Shown here in pieces: positions 49,796 through 57,997 of a stretch of 64,000 bases of DNA (the first letter of the stretch is position 1; every line of letters starts with the position of its first letter). Below the pieces are notes generated by a model. That model searched no databases. It had not been told where the DNA came from and saw only the letters and a list, made by a program, of their open reading frames with translations. Origin of the DNA: Ruminococcus flavefaciens (GTDB taxonomy: Bacteria > Bacillota > Clostridia > Oscillospirales > Ruminococcaceae); NCBI GenBank assembly GCA_902777125.1, contig CACYSQ010000008.1:80580-144579 (forward strand), in the 5' to 3' direction. A program made the translations under genes and the position numbers.

Positions 49796-49810
49796 AATGC
49801 CCTCCAAAAT

Positions 49811-49831
49811 TGAAATTGATTTTCAATTTCA
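49811..49831. promoter_or_regulatory. Perfect 9-3-9 palindrome, probable Zur operator
   Basis: TGAAATTGA, TTT, TCAATTTCA. It sits directly downstream of the -10 element of the zur-znuACB promoter, where a bound Fur-family dimer would block transcription when zinc is plentiful. Confidence 0.8.
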
Positions 49832-49832
49832 T

Positions 49833-49861
49833 ATTTTACCACAGTATTTCGCATTTGTCAA
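49833..49861 (-). promoter_or_regulatory. sigma-A promoter of zur-znuACB
   Basis: Minus strand TTGACA, 17-bp spacer ending TGG, TAAAAT, adjoining the palindrome. Confidence 0.8.
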
Positions 49862-49897
49862 GCTTTTTCGAGAACCTCCCCCTACAGATTTCAGCGC

Positions 49898-49926
49898 TTG
49901 ACATTTTCGGGAAGCTGTGATAAAAT
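49898..49926 (+). promoter_or_regulatory. sigma-A promoter of zinc-ribbon gene 1
   Basis: TTGACA, 17-bp spacer, TAAAAT, 36 bp before the start; divergent from the zur promoter but without the palindrome. Confidence 0.75.
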
Positions 49927-49961
49927 AATGAATAGAATATCTGAATTAACGGAGGTGGAGT

Positions 49962-50729
49962 ATGGCTTACTGTAAATACTGCGGAAAAAAGCTCGCAGAC
50001 GGCGAAATATGCAAATGTTCAGGTGCTTCTGAAAAAGCCGCGCCTGCTGTTCAGACAAAGGGCGGCATCAGGAATTCTTCCCCGGCAAGGTTCTTCAGCG
50101 GACACCTGAAAATATTCATCGTGTCAGCAGCTATACTTCTCGTCCTTATAATACTTATTATTTACATAGTCAATCATACCGGCGCAAGAGGAACGGCACG
50201 ATCCTACGCAAAGGTGCGGTTCAGCAGCTCCGGCGGAAACAAATTTTACTCAATGACCCTCCCGGACGCCCTCTACAAGAGCCTTTCCGGCGATAAGCTC
50301 GATTCCCTGATAGACGAATTCAATGACGAAAACAAGAGCACCAAGGACGATTACAAGGTCAAGCTGAAAAAGGTCAAGAAGGTCTCGAAGATGAAGGGCG
50401 CTGCCCTTGACGGCGCGGAGATATGGTTCGCAAAGAACGCTGCGGTCTACGACAAAAAATACCTGAAAGAGACATTCAGCGCGAAAAAAGGCTATATCTA
50501 CAAGATAACCTACAAGGTCAAGGACAAGCAGACCAAGAAGACCACGACCTACTCCAGACAGATCGCTGTTGTGAAGTTCAAGGGCGAGGGCTGGAAGATC
50601 ATCGACCCGGATATCGGCAGCAAGGAGTCCCTCAAGGACTACCTCCGCGATATCGCCAGCGAACAGAAAGCCGGCAGCAAAGAACAAAGCTCCGTTACCA
50701 CCGAGCCGAGCTCGGAGAGCAAGGATTAA
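49962..50729 (+). CDS. Zinc-ribbon membrane protein, unknown
   Basis: 255 residues. An N-terminal zinc ribbon (CKYCGKK, then CKC, residues 4-19) is followed by a linker, a membrane segment (about 48-70) and an outer Lys-rich alpha/beta domain (about 75-230) with KVKLKKVKKVSKMKGAAL, then a Ser/Glu tail. Start follows ACGGAGG. Zinc-ribbon plus single membrane segment proteins are common in Clostridia, with no known function. Proximity to the zinc operon may be chance. Confidence 0.75.
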   Translation: MAYCKYCGKKLADGEICKCSGASEKAAPAVQTKGGIRNSSPARFFSGHLKIFIVSAAILLVLIILIIYIVNHTGARGTARSYAKVRFSSSGGNKFYSMTLPDALYKSLSGDKLDSLIDEFNDENKSTKDDYKVKLKKVKKVSKMKGAALDGAEIWFAKNAAVYDKKYLKETFSAKKGYIYKITYKVKDKQTKKTTTYSRQIAVVKFKGEGWKIIDPDIGSKESLKDYLRDIASEQKAGSKEQSSVTTEPSSESKD

Positions 50730-50737
50730 AGCTCAGC

Positions 50738-50761
50738 AGGGCGCACGTTTGTGCGCCCTTT
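50738..50761 (+). terminator. Terminator after zinc-ribbon gene 1
   Basis: 9-bp stem AGGGCGCAC/GTGCGCCCT, loop GTTT, followed by TTC. Short T run, so moderate strength. A family B hairpin (50791-50812) follows. Confidence 0.6.
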
Positions 50762-50790
50762 CAATTCTTAATGAATAATGCGTAATTGTG

Positions 50791-50812
50791 GTGTCAGCTT
50801 ACGCGGACGGAT
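50791..50812 (+). repeat. Family B hairpin repeat
   Basis: GTGTCAGCTTACGCGGACGG, a variant of the unit at 3958. Confidence 0.55.
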
Positions 50813-50877
50813 TTATTTTTAGCTACCGGCTAAAGGCTGATAGCTAATCTATGCTTTCTAAAAAAGTCGTATGCCTG

Positions 50878-50906
50878 TTGACACAGACCGGGATTTGGTG
50901 TAAAAT
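50878..50906 (+). promoter_or_regulatory. sigma-A promoter of zinc-ribbon gene 2
   Basis: TTGACA, 17-bp spacer, TAAAAT, 46 bp before the start. Confidence 0.75.
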
Positions 50907-50951
50907 ATAACTGTAAACAGCGGATAAGTCCGCTTTCAAGGAGGGAATTTT

Positions 50952-51242
50952 ATGGCATTTTGCAAATATTGCGGAAAACAGATAAACAAGGGCAAAGCCT
51001 GTCCCGAGTGTGCGGCTGCCAACGAACCGGCTGTTCAGCCCGAAATACAGCCTGCTGTCCCGGTACAGCCCGCCGTACAGTCCATGCCTCCGCAGATGCT
51101 TCCTCAGCAGCCTGCCCCTGTAGGAGCTGTTCCAATGATGCCAAAGCCAAAGAGGAACGTGAACAAGGGCATCGTGGCTCTTCTCTCGCTGCTCGGAGTA
51201 TTCACGATCTTCACAGCTATAGTGGTGGCGATATTCGGCTGA
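50952..51242 (+). CDS. Small zinc-ribbon membrane protein
   Basis: 96 residues: zinc ribbon CKYCGKQ and CPEC (residues 4-20), a Pro/Gln/Val-rich linker (about 25-65), and one C-terminal membrane helix (about 73-95). The first seven residues nearly match those of the protein at 49962, so the two are probably paralogous in this module. Start follows AAGGAGGG. The stop overlaps the transporter start (TGATG). Confidence 0.8.
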   Translation: MAFCKYCGKQINKGKACPECAAANEPAVQPEIQPAVPVQPAVQSMPPQMLPQQPAPVGAVPMMPKPKRNVNKGIVALLSLLGVFTIFTAIVVAIFG

Positions 51243-52171
51243 TGGCAGAAACTATACTGCGCCAGACCATAATAATGCTCATGCTTATTATGGTCGGCGT
51301 TTTTTGTTCCAAAGCCGGAATGATAAGCAAGGAAACGAACAGACAGCTCTCCGGCTTCGTATTGCAGGTGGTCAACCCGGCAATGATATTCATGTCCTAT
51401 CAGACGGACTACCGTTCAGAGCTCGTGGAAGGGCTTTTGCTCTCGTTCGTGCTATCGGCAGGCGCCTTCGCTGTGATGACAGCCGCCGCCTATATCCTCG
51501 TCCGGCATAAACCGGGTCGTGAGACCGAAATAGAGCGTTTTTCCGCGATATACTCCAACTGTGGCTTCATGGGCATACCCCTTGTCAGCTCGCTCTTCGG
51601 CATGGAGGGCGTTTTCTACCTCACCGCGTTCATAACCGTTTTCAACATCGTCGTATGGACGCACGGTGTCGTGCTCATTTCCGGTGAACGCGATATGAAA
51701 AAGGTCGTCAAGGTCTTCTATTCGCCCACGATGATCGCGATAGCCCTCGGTCTTGTGACATTTTTCCTGAGAATACGCCTGCCCTCTGTACCGGCAAAAG
51801 CTGTGAACTACATCGCAGAGCTCAACACTCCCCTCGCGATGATAGTTTCCGGCGTCACCATAGCCGATACCAAGGTCGTGAGACTGCTGAAAAAGCCGTC
51901 CGTTTACTATGTGGTGTTCCTGAGACTGCTGCTGATACCTTTCATCATCTCGGCACTCATCGCCATTCCCGACGTCAGCGAAAAGGTAAGAATGACCGTC
52001 GTGGTCGCGGCGGCGGCTCCGCCTGCTGCGATGTGTACTCTCCAATGTATAAGATACGGCAAGAATTCACTTTATTCCTCTGAAATTTTTGCATTTGGCA
52101 CAATTCTTTCCGTTGCAACGCTGCCTTTGACGGTCGAGTGTGCGGAATATTTAACAAAATTGATAGGCTGA
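51242..52171 (+). CDS. AEC (auxin efflux carrier) family transporter
   Basis: 309 residues from ATG 51242, one base inside the previous stop. Ten hydrophobic segments are visible. The family halves are seen in LIMVGVFCSKAGMISKE (about 16-32) and VNPAMIF, then YSNCGFMGIPLVSSLFG (near 102) and the second-half LNTPLAMIVSGVTIA (near 200). Bacterial AEC members are suspected efflux carriers for organic anions such as malate; substrate unknown. Co-translation with a zinc-ribbon protein is notable. Confidence 0.85.
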   Translation: MAETILRQTIIMLMLIMVGVFCSKAGMISKETNRQLSGFVLQVVNPAMIFMSYQTDYRSELVEGLLLSFVLSAGAFAVMTAAAYILVRHKPGRETEIERFSAIYSNCGFMGIPLVSSLFGMEGVFYLTAFITVFNIVVWTHGVVLISGERDMKKVVKVFYSPTMIAIALGLVTFFLRIRLPSVPAKAVNYIAELNTPLAMIVSGVTIADTKVVRLLKKPSVYYVVFLRLLLIPFIISALIAIPDVSEKVRMTVVVAAAAPPAAMCTLQCIRYGKNSLYSSEIFAFGTILSVATLPLTVECAEYLTKLIG

Positions 52172-52215
52172 CTTTATTTAAAGTGCTGATTTTATAAAAA
52201 TTTGCGATTTAATGT

Positions 52216-52264
52216 TTGAAATTTATCAGAAATGTGTTATAATATATATGTGTAGTAATCTACA
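52216..52264 (+). promoter_or_regulatory. Promoter and palindrome before the ROK gene
   Basis: TTGAAA (52216-52221), 16-bp spacer, TATAAT (52238-52243), then TGTAG-TAAT-CTACA at 52251-52264 close to the expected start point. The palindrome could be an autoregulatory operator. Confidence 0.6.
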
Positions 52265-52318
52265 TGATTTACATAAATGTGCAAAACGTATAAATTTTCA
52301 GGAATGGGAGTGTATTTC

Positions 52319-53539
52319 ATGGAAAAAAGAGGAATTAGTAAGCTTGACCTCAAAAGACGTAATCGAATGCAGATACTGCGCGTTATCAGAGAATCCGGAC
52401 CTATCTCGAGAGTCGATGTTGCAGGTGCCCTTGAGATCACAAGGGCTGCTGTTACTATAATCACCAACGAAATGATCGAGGAGGGCGTCCTCGTTGAGAT
52501 AGGCGAAGCTCCGGTAAATACCGAGAAGCTCCAGAAGGGCAGACGCAAGATACTCATTGATATCAACGTCAACAGCCGCTTCGCCCTCGGCGCTACCGTG
52601 GACGAAAAGGAGGTAAGCGTCGGCCTCACGAACCTCAATTCAGAAATTCTCGATAAGGCGAGCATGGTCATCGACGAGCGTACTACAAGCAAGGACATAA
52701 TCAACTATATCATAAAAACAAGCAACGAAATGATCGACAACAGCTGTCTCACCAAGGATAAGATCCTCGGCCTCGGCGTGGGCGTTGTACCCTCAATGTG
52801 GGGCAAGCTCAAGATTTTCTACAAGGACGGCGTACTCGATTTCACCAACTTCATCGACAAGCTCTCCGGCGGTCTCAGCTGCGAGATATGCTGCGGCAAT
52901 GCTATCGGTCTCATGGCGCTCGCAAGCAACGATTTCCGCACTCAGAACGGCTATCAGACCAATCAGGCGTTTATCCACAACGGCAATCAGGTCAACCTTG
53001 CCATTATCAACAAGAATGAGCTTTCGAGCGACTACGTTTCATATACCTCGACTATCGAGAAGTATATCGTAAATCCCAACGGCAAGCAGTATGAGGGCTA
53101 CCCCAACGGCTCCGTCAAGGCTGAGCTCTCTCGTACAGCTATGCTCAACGCCTTCTATGAGATCTATTCCAAGGACAAGACACCCGTGCTCTATGAGCTC
53201 ACCGAGGGAGACAAGTCCAAGATAGATACCGACAAGGTATTTATGGCTCTGATGCGCGGCGAGGAGCCCGTAAAGAACCTCGTGGACGACATCATCGCGA
53301 AGTATACCGTTCTTATCAACAACCTTGCGATAAGCCACTTCGCAAAGAAGATAGTCCTCCACAATTTCAAGCTCAACGACAAGCAGTTCGACTATGTCAA
53401 GCGCGAGATGATACGCCTCGTCAGCGAGGAGATCGCGGACAGGGTCGTTCTCAGCAAGCTCGAGGGCAAGAACAACTTCCTCGGCGGCTGTGCGCTCGTT
53501 ATTCAGGAGAATTTCTATACCCGCGGCGGTATGCAGTAA
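52319..53539 (+). CDS. Divergent ROK-family transcriptional regulator
   Basis: 406 residues from ATG 52319 (GGGAGTG upstream). N-terminal winged helix (about 8-70, GPISRVDVAGALEITRAAVT) as in NagC/XylR repressors, followed by an ROK-like actin fold (about 85-400, ILGLGVGVVPSMWG). The kinase catalytic Asp normally in the DNDANAA motif is missing (ICCGNAIGLMAL) and the zinc-binding GxxCxCGxxGC motif is absent, so it should not phosphorylate sugars. Ligand and targets unknown; no sugar genes are adjacent. Confidence 0.8.
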   Translation: MEKRGISKLDLKRRNRMQILRVIRESGPISRVDVAGALEITRAAVTIITNEMIEEGVLVEIGEAPVNTEKLQKGRRKILIDINVNSRFALGATVDEKEVSVGLTNLNSEILDKASMVIDERTTSKDIINYIIKTSNEMIDNSCLTKDKILGLGVGVVPSMWGKLKIFYKDGVLDFTNFIDKLSGGLSCEICCGNAIGLMALASNDFRTQNGYQTNQAFIHNGNQVNLAIINKNELSSDYVSYTSTIEKYIVNPNGKQYEGYPNGSVKAELSRTAMLNAFYEIYSKDKTPVLYELTEGDKSKIDTDKVFMALMRGEEPVKNLVDDIIAKYTVLINNLAISHFAKKIVLHNFKLNDKQFDYVKREMIRLVSEEIADRVVLSKLEGKNNFLGGCALVIQENFYTRGGMQ

Positions 53540-53541
53540 CC

Positions 53542-53574
53542 AAAAGGGAAGGAGCAATGCTCCTTCCCTTTTTT
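53542..53574 (+). terminator. Terminator of the ROK gene
   Basis: 14-bp stem AAAAGGGAAGGAGC/GCTCCTTCCCTTTT with a 3-nt loop and further T residues. Confidence 0.9.
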
Positions 53575-53667
53575 ATAGAACTAAGAAGTCAGAAAGCAGA
53601 GAGTAGAAAGTAGAAAGTAGTACGGACGCCCAATGGGCGTCCGTTCAATTCATAATGTATAATTGCG

Positions 53668-53688
53668 GTGTCCGCTTACGCGAACGGT
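53668..53688 (+). repeat. Family B hairpin repeat
   Basis: GTGTCCGCTTACGCGAACGG, ten bases before the family A element. Confidence 0.6.
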
Positions 53689-53697
53689 TCAAAAAAT

Positions 53698-53786
53698 GTA
53701 GGGGCGCACAGTGTGCGCCCACAGGTCAACGGATACGGTACCGGAAATAAATACAAACGGCGCGGGCGAACGATGTTCGCCCCTAC
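53698..53786 (+). repeat. Family A repeat, copy 3
   Basis: Complete copy from GTAGGGGCGCACAGTGTGCG through the CCGGAAATAAATACAAACGG core to CGATGTTCGCCCCTAC. Flanked by family B units and low-complexity AGAAAGTAG text; the whole gap 53575-53875 holds no gene. Confidence 0.8.
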
Positions 53787-53812
53787 AGAATCAGTGAAGA
53801 ATGAATAATTGT

Positions 53813-53839
53813 GACGTCTGCCTTCCGGCGGACGGATCC
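53813..53839 (+). repeat. Family B hairpin repeat
   Basis: GACGTCTGCC then GGCGGACGGATCC, a variant with a longer stem. Confidence 0.55.
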
Positions 53840-53875
53840 AATTTAAGCTAATGGCTAACGGCTAATAGCTACTCT

Positions 53876-54391
53876 CTACTTTCTGCTCTCTGATCTCTCA
53901 GCTTTTTTCTTCAATATCCAGCCTGCGAAAGCAAGTATAATGAGCGACATCAGCATTCCCGTGAGAGCGCCGCCGGTGTCGATAAGGACGTCCGTGAACA
54001 TACAGGCGCGTCCCGGGGTGAAGTGCTGGTGGAGCTCATCGGAACAGGCATAGAGGAAGCAAAAAGCGATAACTCCGGCATTTTTCAGACTTTTCAGTCT
54101 GCGTCTGCCGACTGTCATCGAGGCGCAGAAGCCGAGCGCTGTGTATATTGAGTAATGCGCGAGCTTTCGTATGATATGCTCCGCTTTGTCCATTATCGAG
54201 ATCTGCTTCGCCCGCGGGAGCTTGTCATAGTCCTTCACGAACACCTCAACGGCGGTCTCCGTGACCTTTCCGCTCTTTGAGGAGGACTTTTTGGCGTTAT
54301 CACTCGAAAACATGAATATCACGACCATACAAGCGATAGTAAGTATGGCAAAAATTATTCGGACGGGGTATAGCTTTATTCCAAAGAACAC
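53876..54391 (-). CDS. VanZ-like membrane protein
   Basis: 171 residues with a GTG start after AAAGGAG. Four membrane segments. The VanZ pattern is RKLAHYSIYTALGF (about 74-87) and CSDELHQHFTPGRACMFTDVLIDTGGALTG (about 112-141). VanZ confers low-level teicoplanin resistance in enterococci; most homologs, including solitary ones like this, have no assigned role and it should not be read as a resistance gene. Confidence 0.88.
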   Translation of the reverse strand: MFFGIKLYPVRIIFAILTIACMVVIFMFSSDNAKKSSSKSGKVTETAVEVFVKDYDKLPRAKQISIMDKAEHIIRKLAHYSIYTALGFCASMTVGRRRLKSLKNAGVIAFCFLYACSDELHQHFTPGRACMFTDVLIDTGGALTGMLMSLIILAFAGWILKKKAERSESRK

Positions 54392-54433
54392 TTTCTGCTC
54401 CTTTCGGTACCGGGATTTACAATTACGGATTAT

Positions 54434-54462
54434 ATTATACTCCTGTTCCGGCGTTTTGTAAA
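54434..54462 (-). promoter_or_regulatory. sigma-A promoter of the VanZ-like gene
   Basis: Minus strand TTTACA, 17-bp spacer, TATAAT, about 45 bp before the start. Confidence 0.7.
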
Positions 54463-54546
54463 TAAAATGACGGCAAAATTGGTATAAATTGCCGAAAGAA
54501 CAGTTATTTTTCAGCCTTTTTTGGACGAAAATTTTCCGGAAAGCTC

Positions 54547-54575
54547 TTGTATCTTTACTCAGGAAATGATATAAT
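54547..54575 (+). promoter_or_regulatory. sigma-A promoter of the 398-residue membrane protein
   Basis: TTGTAT, 17-bp spacer, TATAAT, about 55 bp before the start. Confidence 0.7.
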
Positions 54576-54630
54576 ATAAGTTGATAGTTTATGCTTCATC
54601 TAAGTTTATATATATGTCCCGGAGGTTTAA

Positions 54631-55827
54631 ATGAGACGTTTTTTCGCTAATGTCTGGACCAAAAGAGTCGTTTCGCTCCTGAGCATCTTCTATGCTGCCG
54701 GCGCCTTTGCACTCTGCTGGTTCTCGCTTTTCTACGATATCCATATCCACGGCAGAGTTTCACAGTGCCTTATCATCATAGCGATCTCTATCATGGCGCT
54801 CGTCGTCATGCTCTACACAAGAAAACAGTTCGTCACGAAGCTCGTGAGCTTCCTGATACTGCCGCCGATGCTGCCGGTCGTCCTGCTTTATTTCGGAGAA
54901 TGGGGCATGATAATCCCCATAATCGTCACCGGTCTGCTGATACTGCTGCTTTCGGGCGCGGGCGAGGGTCTGAAGACAGCCCTCGGTACCGTAACGCTCC
55001 TGCTCTATGTTTTCGGCGCACTCGGCTACTTCCTGTTCACCTCGTTCTTCGTTATCGACGACAATACCGAGGTCGTCGCAAAGGGCGTTTCCCCCTCGGG
55101 AAGATACCGCTACAGGGTAGTCAATACCCTCTCCGAGGAGACCGAAAACAGCTGTACTTCGATATATGTCGAGCCTAATTACGCCGATAAGGACTTCCTC
55201 TTTGCAACCTTTACCCTCAAGAATATGGAGAGGGTAGTCGATCTCACAAGACCTGTCAGCGAGACCGTGAACATCGAGTGGAAGACTCAGACCCGCAGCG
55301 AGATAACCGCTGAACTCAACGCTAAATCGGAGCATATCGTTGTCCGCCTCTCAGACAAGGCGCTCGAAAAGCTCGGCATCTCCGATGCGGACCACTACAC
55401 GCTCTACGGCATCTCCTCCAAGCAGAAGGCTGCTCTCGGCAAGAAGGAATCCGATTTCAACGATATCCTCCTCAGCGATATCCCGGACGATAAGCTCTCC
55501 GCCTTCAACCTCGGAAAGGATCAGAGCGGCAGCTACTACGTCCTCGAGCCGACCAAGGAATTCCTCGCAGCTACGGGCTTTGCGGAGGGTTCAAGGATAT
55601 ACCTCCGCGACCTCACGGAAACTCAGCTCCGTGCGTTCCACATCATCATCGACAACGCTATCTACCTCAATACCCTCACGGACGCTCAGCTCGCACAGCT
55701 CGGTGTTCCCGAATCAGGCGATGTTATGTACTTCAACGGTGAGATATGCTTCCGCTACTACGTTGCTGAGATCGAGGAATACTTCGATACCGAATCGAGA
55801 CACTTCTCCCTCGACCTATTGGAATAA
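54631..55827 (+). CDS. Membrane protein with internal repeats, unknown
   Basis: 398 residues, start after CCGGAGG. Four or five membrane segments fill about residues 12-145 and a soluble part (about 150-398) follows. The soluble part contains a degenerate ~25-35-residue unit: LSDKALEKLGISD, LSDIPDDKLSAFNLG, TKEFLAATGFAEG, LTETQLRAFHI and LTDAQLAQLGVPE, each followed by a short strand with an aromatic residue (YTLYG, YYVLE, IYLRD, IYLNT, VMYFN). I do not recognise a family. Topology suggests an outward-facing or cytoplasmic repeat module on a membrane base. Confidence 0.75.
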   Translation: MRRFFANVWTKRVVSLLSIFYAAGAFALCWFSLFYDIHIHGRVSQCLIIIAISIMALVVMLYTRKQFVTKLVSFLILPPMLPVVLLYFGEWGMIIPIIVTGLLILLLSGAGEGLKTALGTVTLLLYVFGALGYFLFTSFFVIDDNTEVVAKGVSPSGRYRYRVVNTLSEETENSCTSIYVEPNYADKDFLFATFTLKNMERVVDLTRPVSETVNIEWKTQTRSEITAELNAKSEHIVVRLSDKALEKLGISDADHYTLYGISSKQKAALGKKESDFNDILLSDIPDDKLSAFNLGKDQSGSYYVLEPTKEFLAATGFAEGSRIYLRDLTETQLRAFHIIIDNAIYLNTLTDAQLAQLGVPESGDVMYFNGEICFRYYVAEIEEYFDTESRHFSLDLLE

Positions 55828-55840
55828 AACAGAACTAAGA

Positions 55841-55863
55841 AAGGACGCACAATGTGCGTCCTT
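55841..55863 (+). terminator. Terminator of the repeat membrane protein
   Basis: 11-bp stem AAGGACGCACA/TGTGCGTCCTT with a 1-nt loop; the T run is short. Same arms as the 38354 terminator. Confidence 0.6.
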
Positions 55864-55902
55864 CAGTCTGTTGAAAAAGTCAAATTAAACGTGTACAGCA
55901 AC

Positions 55903-56038
55903 ACGGGCGCTCGGAAAGCGCCCCTACAATTCAGCTATATACCATCGTTTCGTGTAGGGGCGAGTTCCGCTCGCCCGCAATTTCATTATTATATTTAGGT
56001 TTTTTGACACTCTGAAGGGCGCACAAATGTGCGCCCTT
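55903..56038. repeat. Tandem hairpin arms and hairpin terminator
   Basis: Two short palindromes with family A-type ends, GGGCGCTCGGAAAGCGCCCC (about 55905) and GGGGCGAGTTCCGCTCGCCC (about 55953), then a 11-bp stem AAGGGCGCACA/TGTGCGCCCTT at 56015-56038 that could terminate the M23 gene or the upstream gene. Confidence 0.55.
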
Positions 56039-56087
56039 TCTGCTTTCTACTCTTTGCTTTATGATCTCTGCACTCTGCTCCCTGAAT

Positions 56088-56864
56088 TCAGCGAAGCTGC
56101 TTCAAGGGGTCAACATATCTGCCGTAGTGCGTCATTTCAACGTGCAGGTGCGGCTCGATACCGCTCTCGATATCCGCGGTATTCCCGGCAGCGCCTATAA
56201 CATCGCCGCCTGCCACGGTATCACCCTCCTGAACGGAGAGGTCTGTGCCGAGACCGCAGTATTTCGTGACATATCCGTTGTGGTGGTCGAGCGTGACGAC
56301 GGTTCCCCAGAGCGGACTGTTCTCTATCTTCATTATCTCGCCGGCTGAAACCGCGTAGACCTCCGCGCCCGGCTCAGCCTTGATGTCAACGCCGTTGTGA
56401 GTCTGCCATGTGCCGGTAGTAGGGTTCTTCACCAGCTCTCCGCCGCTGAAGTCAGCTAAGACCGTTCCGCAGTCGGCAAGCGGCAGATGCGCGTTCTCGA
56501 GCCGGAATGTCTTCTCGGGAGGCTCGGTCTTAGCCTCCGTCTTAGCCTCTGTCACTATCTCGGCGACCGGTACCGTCACTATCACAGCCGATCTCGTCGC
56601 AGCCGGAGCCGTTGTCGTTACGGCAGTCGTCGTGACAGGCGGCGCGGTCGTCACTGTGTAGCGGTAACGTGTCGTTTTGGGGACATCGTCCGCTCGTTTG
56701 GCAACGACTGTGTCCGGGGACGAGGAAAGCTTTCCCTTGCCGCCGTCCTGACCGTAAGCGAAAAAGCAGGCTGAGCCTATCATTACTGCACTTATTCCAA
56801 GGGCTGCATAAAAGCCCCTTGTGCCTTTTTTCATGTTATCATCGGGTAAAGATCTTTTCTTCAC
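56088..56864 (-). CDS. M23-family metallopeptidase, SpoIIQ-like
   Basis: 258 residues from GTG 56864, six bases after TTGGAGGTG. A short cytoplasmic start and a membrane anchor (about 17-38) precede a Thr/Ala/Pro linker (about 60-115) and a C-terminal LytM/M23 domain (about 150-255). Zinc ligands look intact: HNGVD (first His/Asp) and HLHVEM (last His), so it may cleave peptidoglycan crosslinks. Anchor plus single LytM domain resembles SpoIIQ; a vegetative endopeptidase is equally possible. Confidence 0.82.
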   Translation of the reverse strand: MKKRSLPDDNMKKGTRGFYAALGISAVMIGSACFFAYGQDGGKGKLSSSPDTVVAKRADDVPKTTRYRYTVTTAPPVTTTAVTTTAPAATRSAVIVTVPVAEIVTEAKTEAKTEPPEKTFRLENAHLPLADCGTVLADFSGGELVKNPTTGTWQTHNGVDIKAEPGAEVYAVSAGEIMKIENSPLWGTVVTLDHHNGYVTKYCGLGTDLSVQEGDTVAGGDVIGAAGNTADIESGIEPHLHVEMTHYGRYVDPLKQLR

Positions 56865-57015
56865 GAATAACACCTCCAAGCCTATTGTTGACGGCTTTTC
56901 CGCTATTATTCATGAAAATTGAGAATTATTGCATAAGCTCCCGGAACGCCGCTCCCCCTCCGGCCACGGACTGAGGCTTTATCATTCGCTGCCTTAAAAA
57001 AATCCGTTTCCCCTC

Positions 57016-57044
57016 TTGCAATTTCCGGCTGACTATGATATAAT
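57016..57044 (+). promoter_or_regulatory. sigma-A promoter of fba
   Basis: TTGCAA, 17-bp spacer, TATAAT, about 55 bp before the start. Confidence 0.8.
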
Positions 57045-57098
57045 AATAACGATAGGGTGAAAATCCCTGTAAATGTAATTCTCAGGAGGAATTTATCT

Positions 57099-57962
57099 AT
57101 GTTAACTTCAGCTACCGAAATGCTCAGAAAAGCAAGAGAAGGCAAGTATGCAGTTGGTCAGTTCAACATCAACAACCTTGAATGGACTAAGGCTATCCTT
57201 CTTACAGCTCAGGAACTCAATTCTCCCGTTATTCTCGGCGTTTCCGAGGGTGCAGGCAAGTACATGACCGGCTTCGAGACTGTTGCAGCTATGGTCGCAG
57301 CTATGGACAAGTCTCTCGGAATCACAGTTCCTGTTGCTCTCCACCTCGATCACGGCTCATATGAGGGCTGCTACAAGTGCATCAAGGCTGGCTTCACATC
57401 AATTATGTTCGACGGTTCACACTTCCCGATCGACGAGAACGTTGCTAAGACAACAGAGCTCGTAAACGTTGCTCACGGTCTCGGTCTTTCTATCGAGGCT
57501 GAGGTAGGCGCTATCGGCGGTGAAGAGGACGGCGTTATCGGTAAGGGCGAGTGCGCTGATCCCGCAGAGTGCAAGATGATCGCTGATCTCGGCGTTGACT
57601 TCCTCGCAGCAGGCATCGGCAATATCCACGGTGTATATCCCGCTAACTGGGAGGGCCTCAGCTTTGAGACTCTCGAGGCTATCAACAAGACTGTCGGCGA
57701 TATGCCCCTCGTTCTCCACGGAGGTACAGGTATTCCCGACGATATGATCACTAAGGCTATCTCCCTCGGCGTTGCTAAGATCAACGTTAATACTGAGTGC
57801 CAGCTCGTATTCGCAGAGGCTACAAGAAAGTACATCGAGGCAGGCAAGGATCAGCAGGGCAAGGGCTTCGATCCCAGAAAGCTCCTCGCTCCCGGCTTTG
57901 AGGCTATCAAGGCTAAGGTCAAGGAAAAGATGGAGCTCTTCGGCAGCGTAAACAAGGCTTGA
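57099..57962 (+). CDS. fba: Class II fructose-bisphosphate aldolase
   Basis: Glycolysis/gluconeogenesis: reversible cleavage of fructose 1,6-bisphosphate to DHAP and glyceraldehyde 3-phosphate, with zinc. ATG 57099 follows AGGAGG and gives 287 residues. The FBP aldolase signatures are VALHLDHGSYEGC (zinc His, near 82), EAEVGAIGGEEDG (near 133), GNIHGVY (near 180) and VLHGGTGIP (near 208). Codon use is visibly different from its neighbours (GTT, GCT and ATC favoured), as expected for a highly expressed gene. Confidence 0.96.
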   Translation: MLTSATEMLRKAREGKYAVGQFNINNLEWTKAILLTAQELNSPVILGVSEGAGKYMTGFETVAAMVAAMDKSLGITVPVALHLDHGSYEGCYKCIKAGFTSIMFDGSHFPIDENVAKTTELVNVAHGLGLSIEAEVGAIGGEEDGVIGKGECADPAECKMIADLGVDFLAAGIGNIHGVYPANWEGLSFETLEAINKTVGDMPLVLHGGTGIPDDMITKAISLGVAKINVNTECQLVFAEATRKYIEAGKDQQGKGFDPRKLLAPGFEAIKAKVKEKMELFGSVNKA

Positions 57963-57997
57963 GCATAAAAGAGTTGCGGTCATAGCTTGGAAATATT

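Noticed and set aside
53668..53839. Cluster of repeats resembling a CRISPR array
   Set aside because: Units differ in sequence and spacing, there are no unique equal-length spacers, and no cas genes are present.
53876..54391. VanZ as a glycopeptide resistance gene
   Set aside because: No other van genes are near; VanZ-like proteins are widespread and mostly of unknown function.
57059..57099. Upstream start for the aldolase
   Set aside because: AGGAGG with the ATG at 57099 gives the conserved N-terminus; the extension overlaps the transcription start region.
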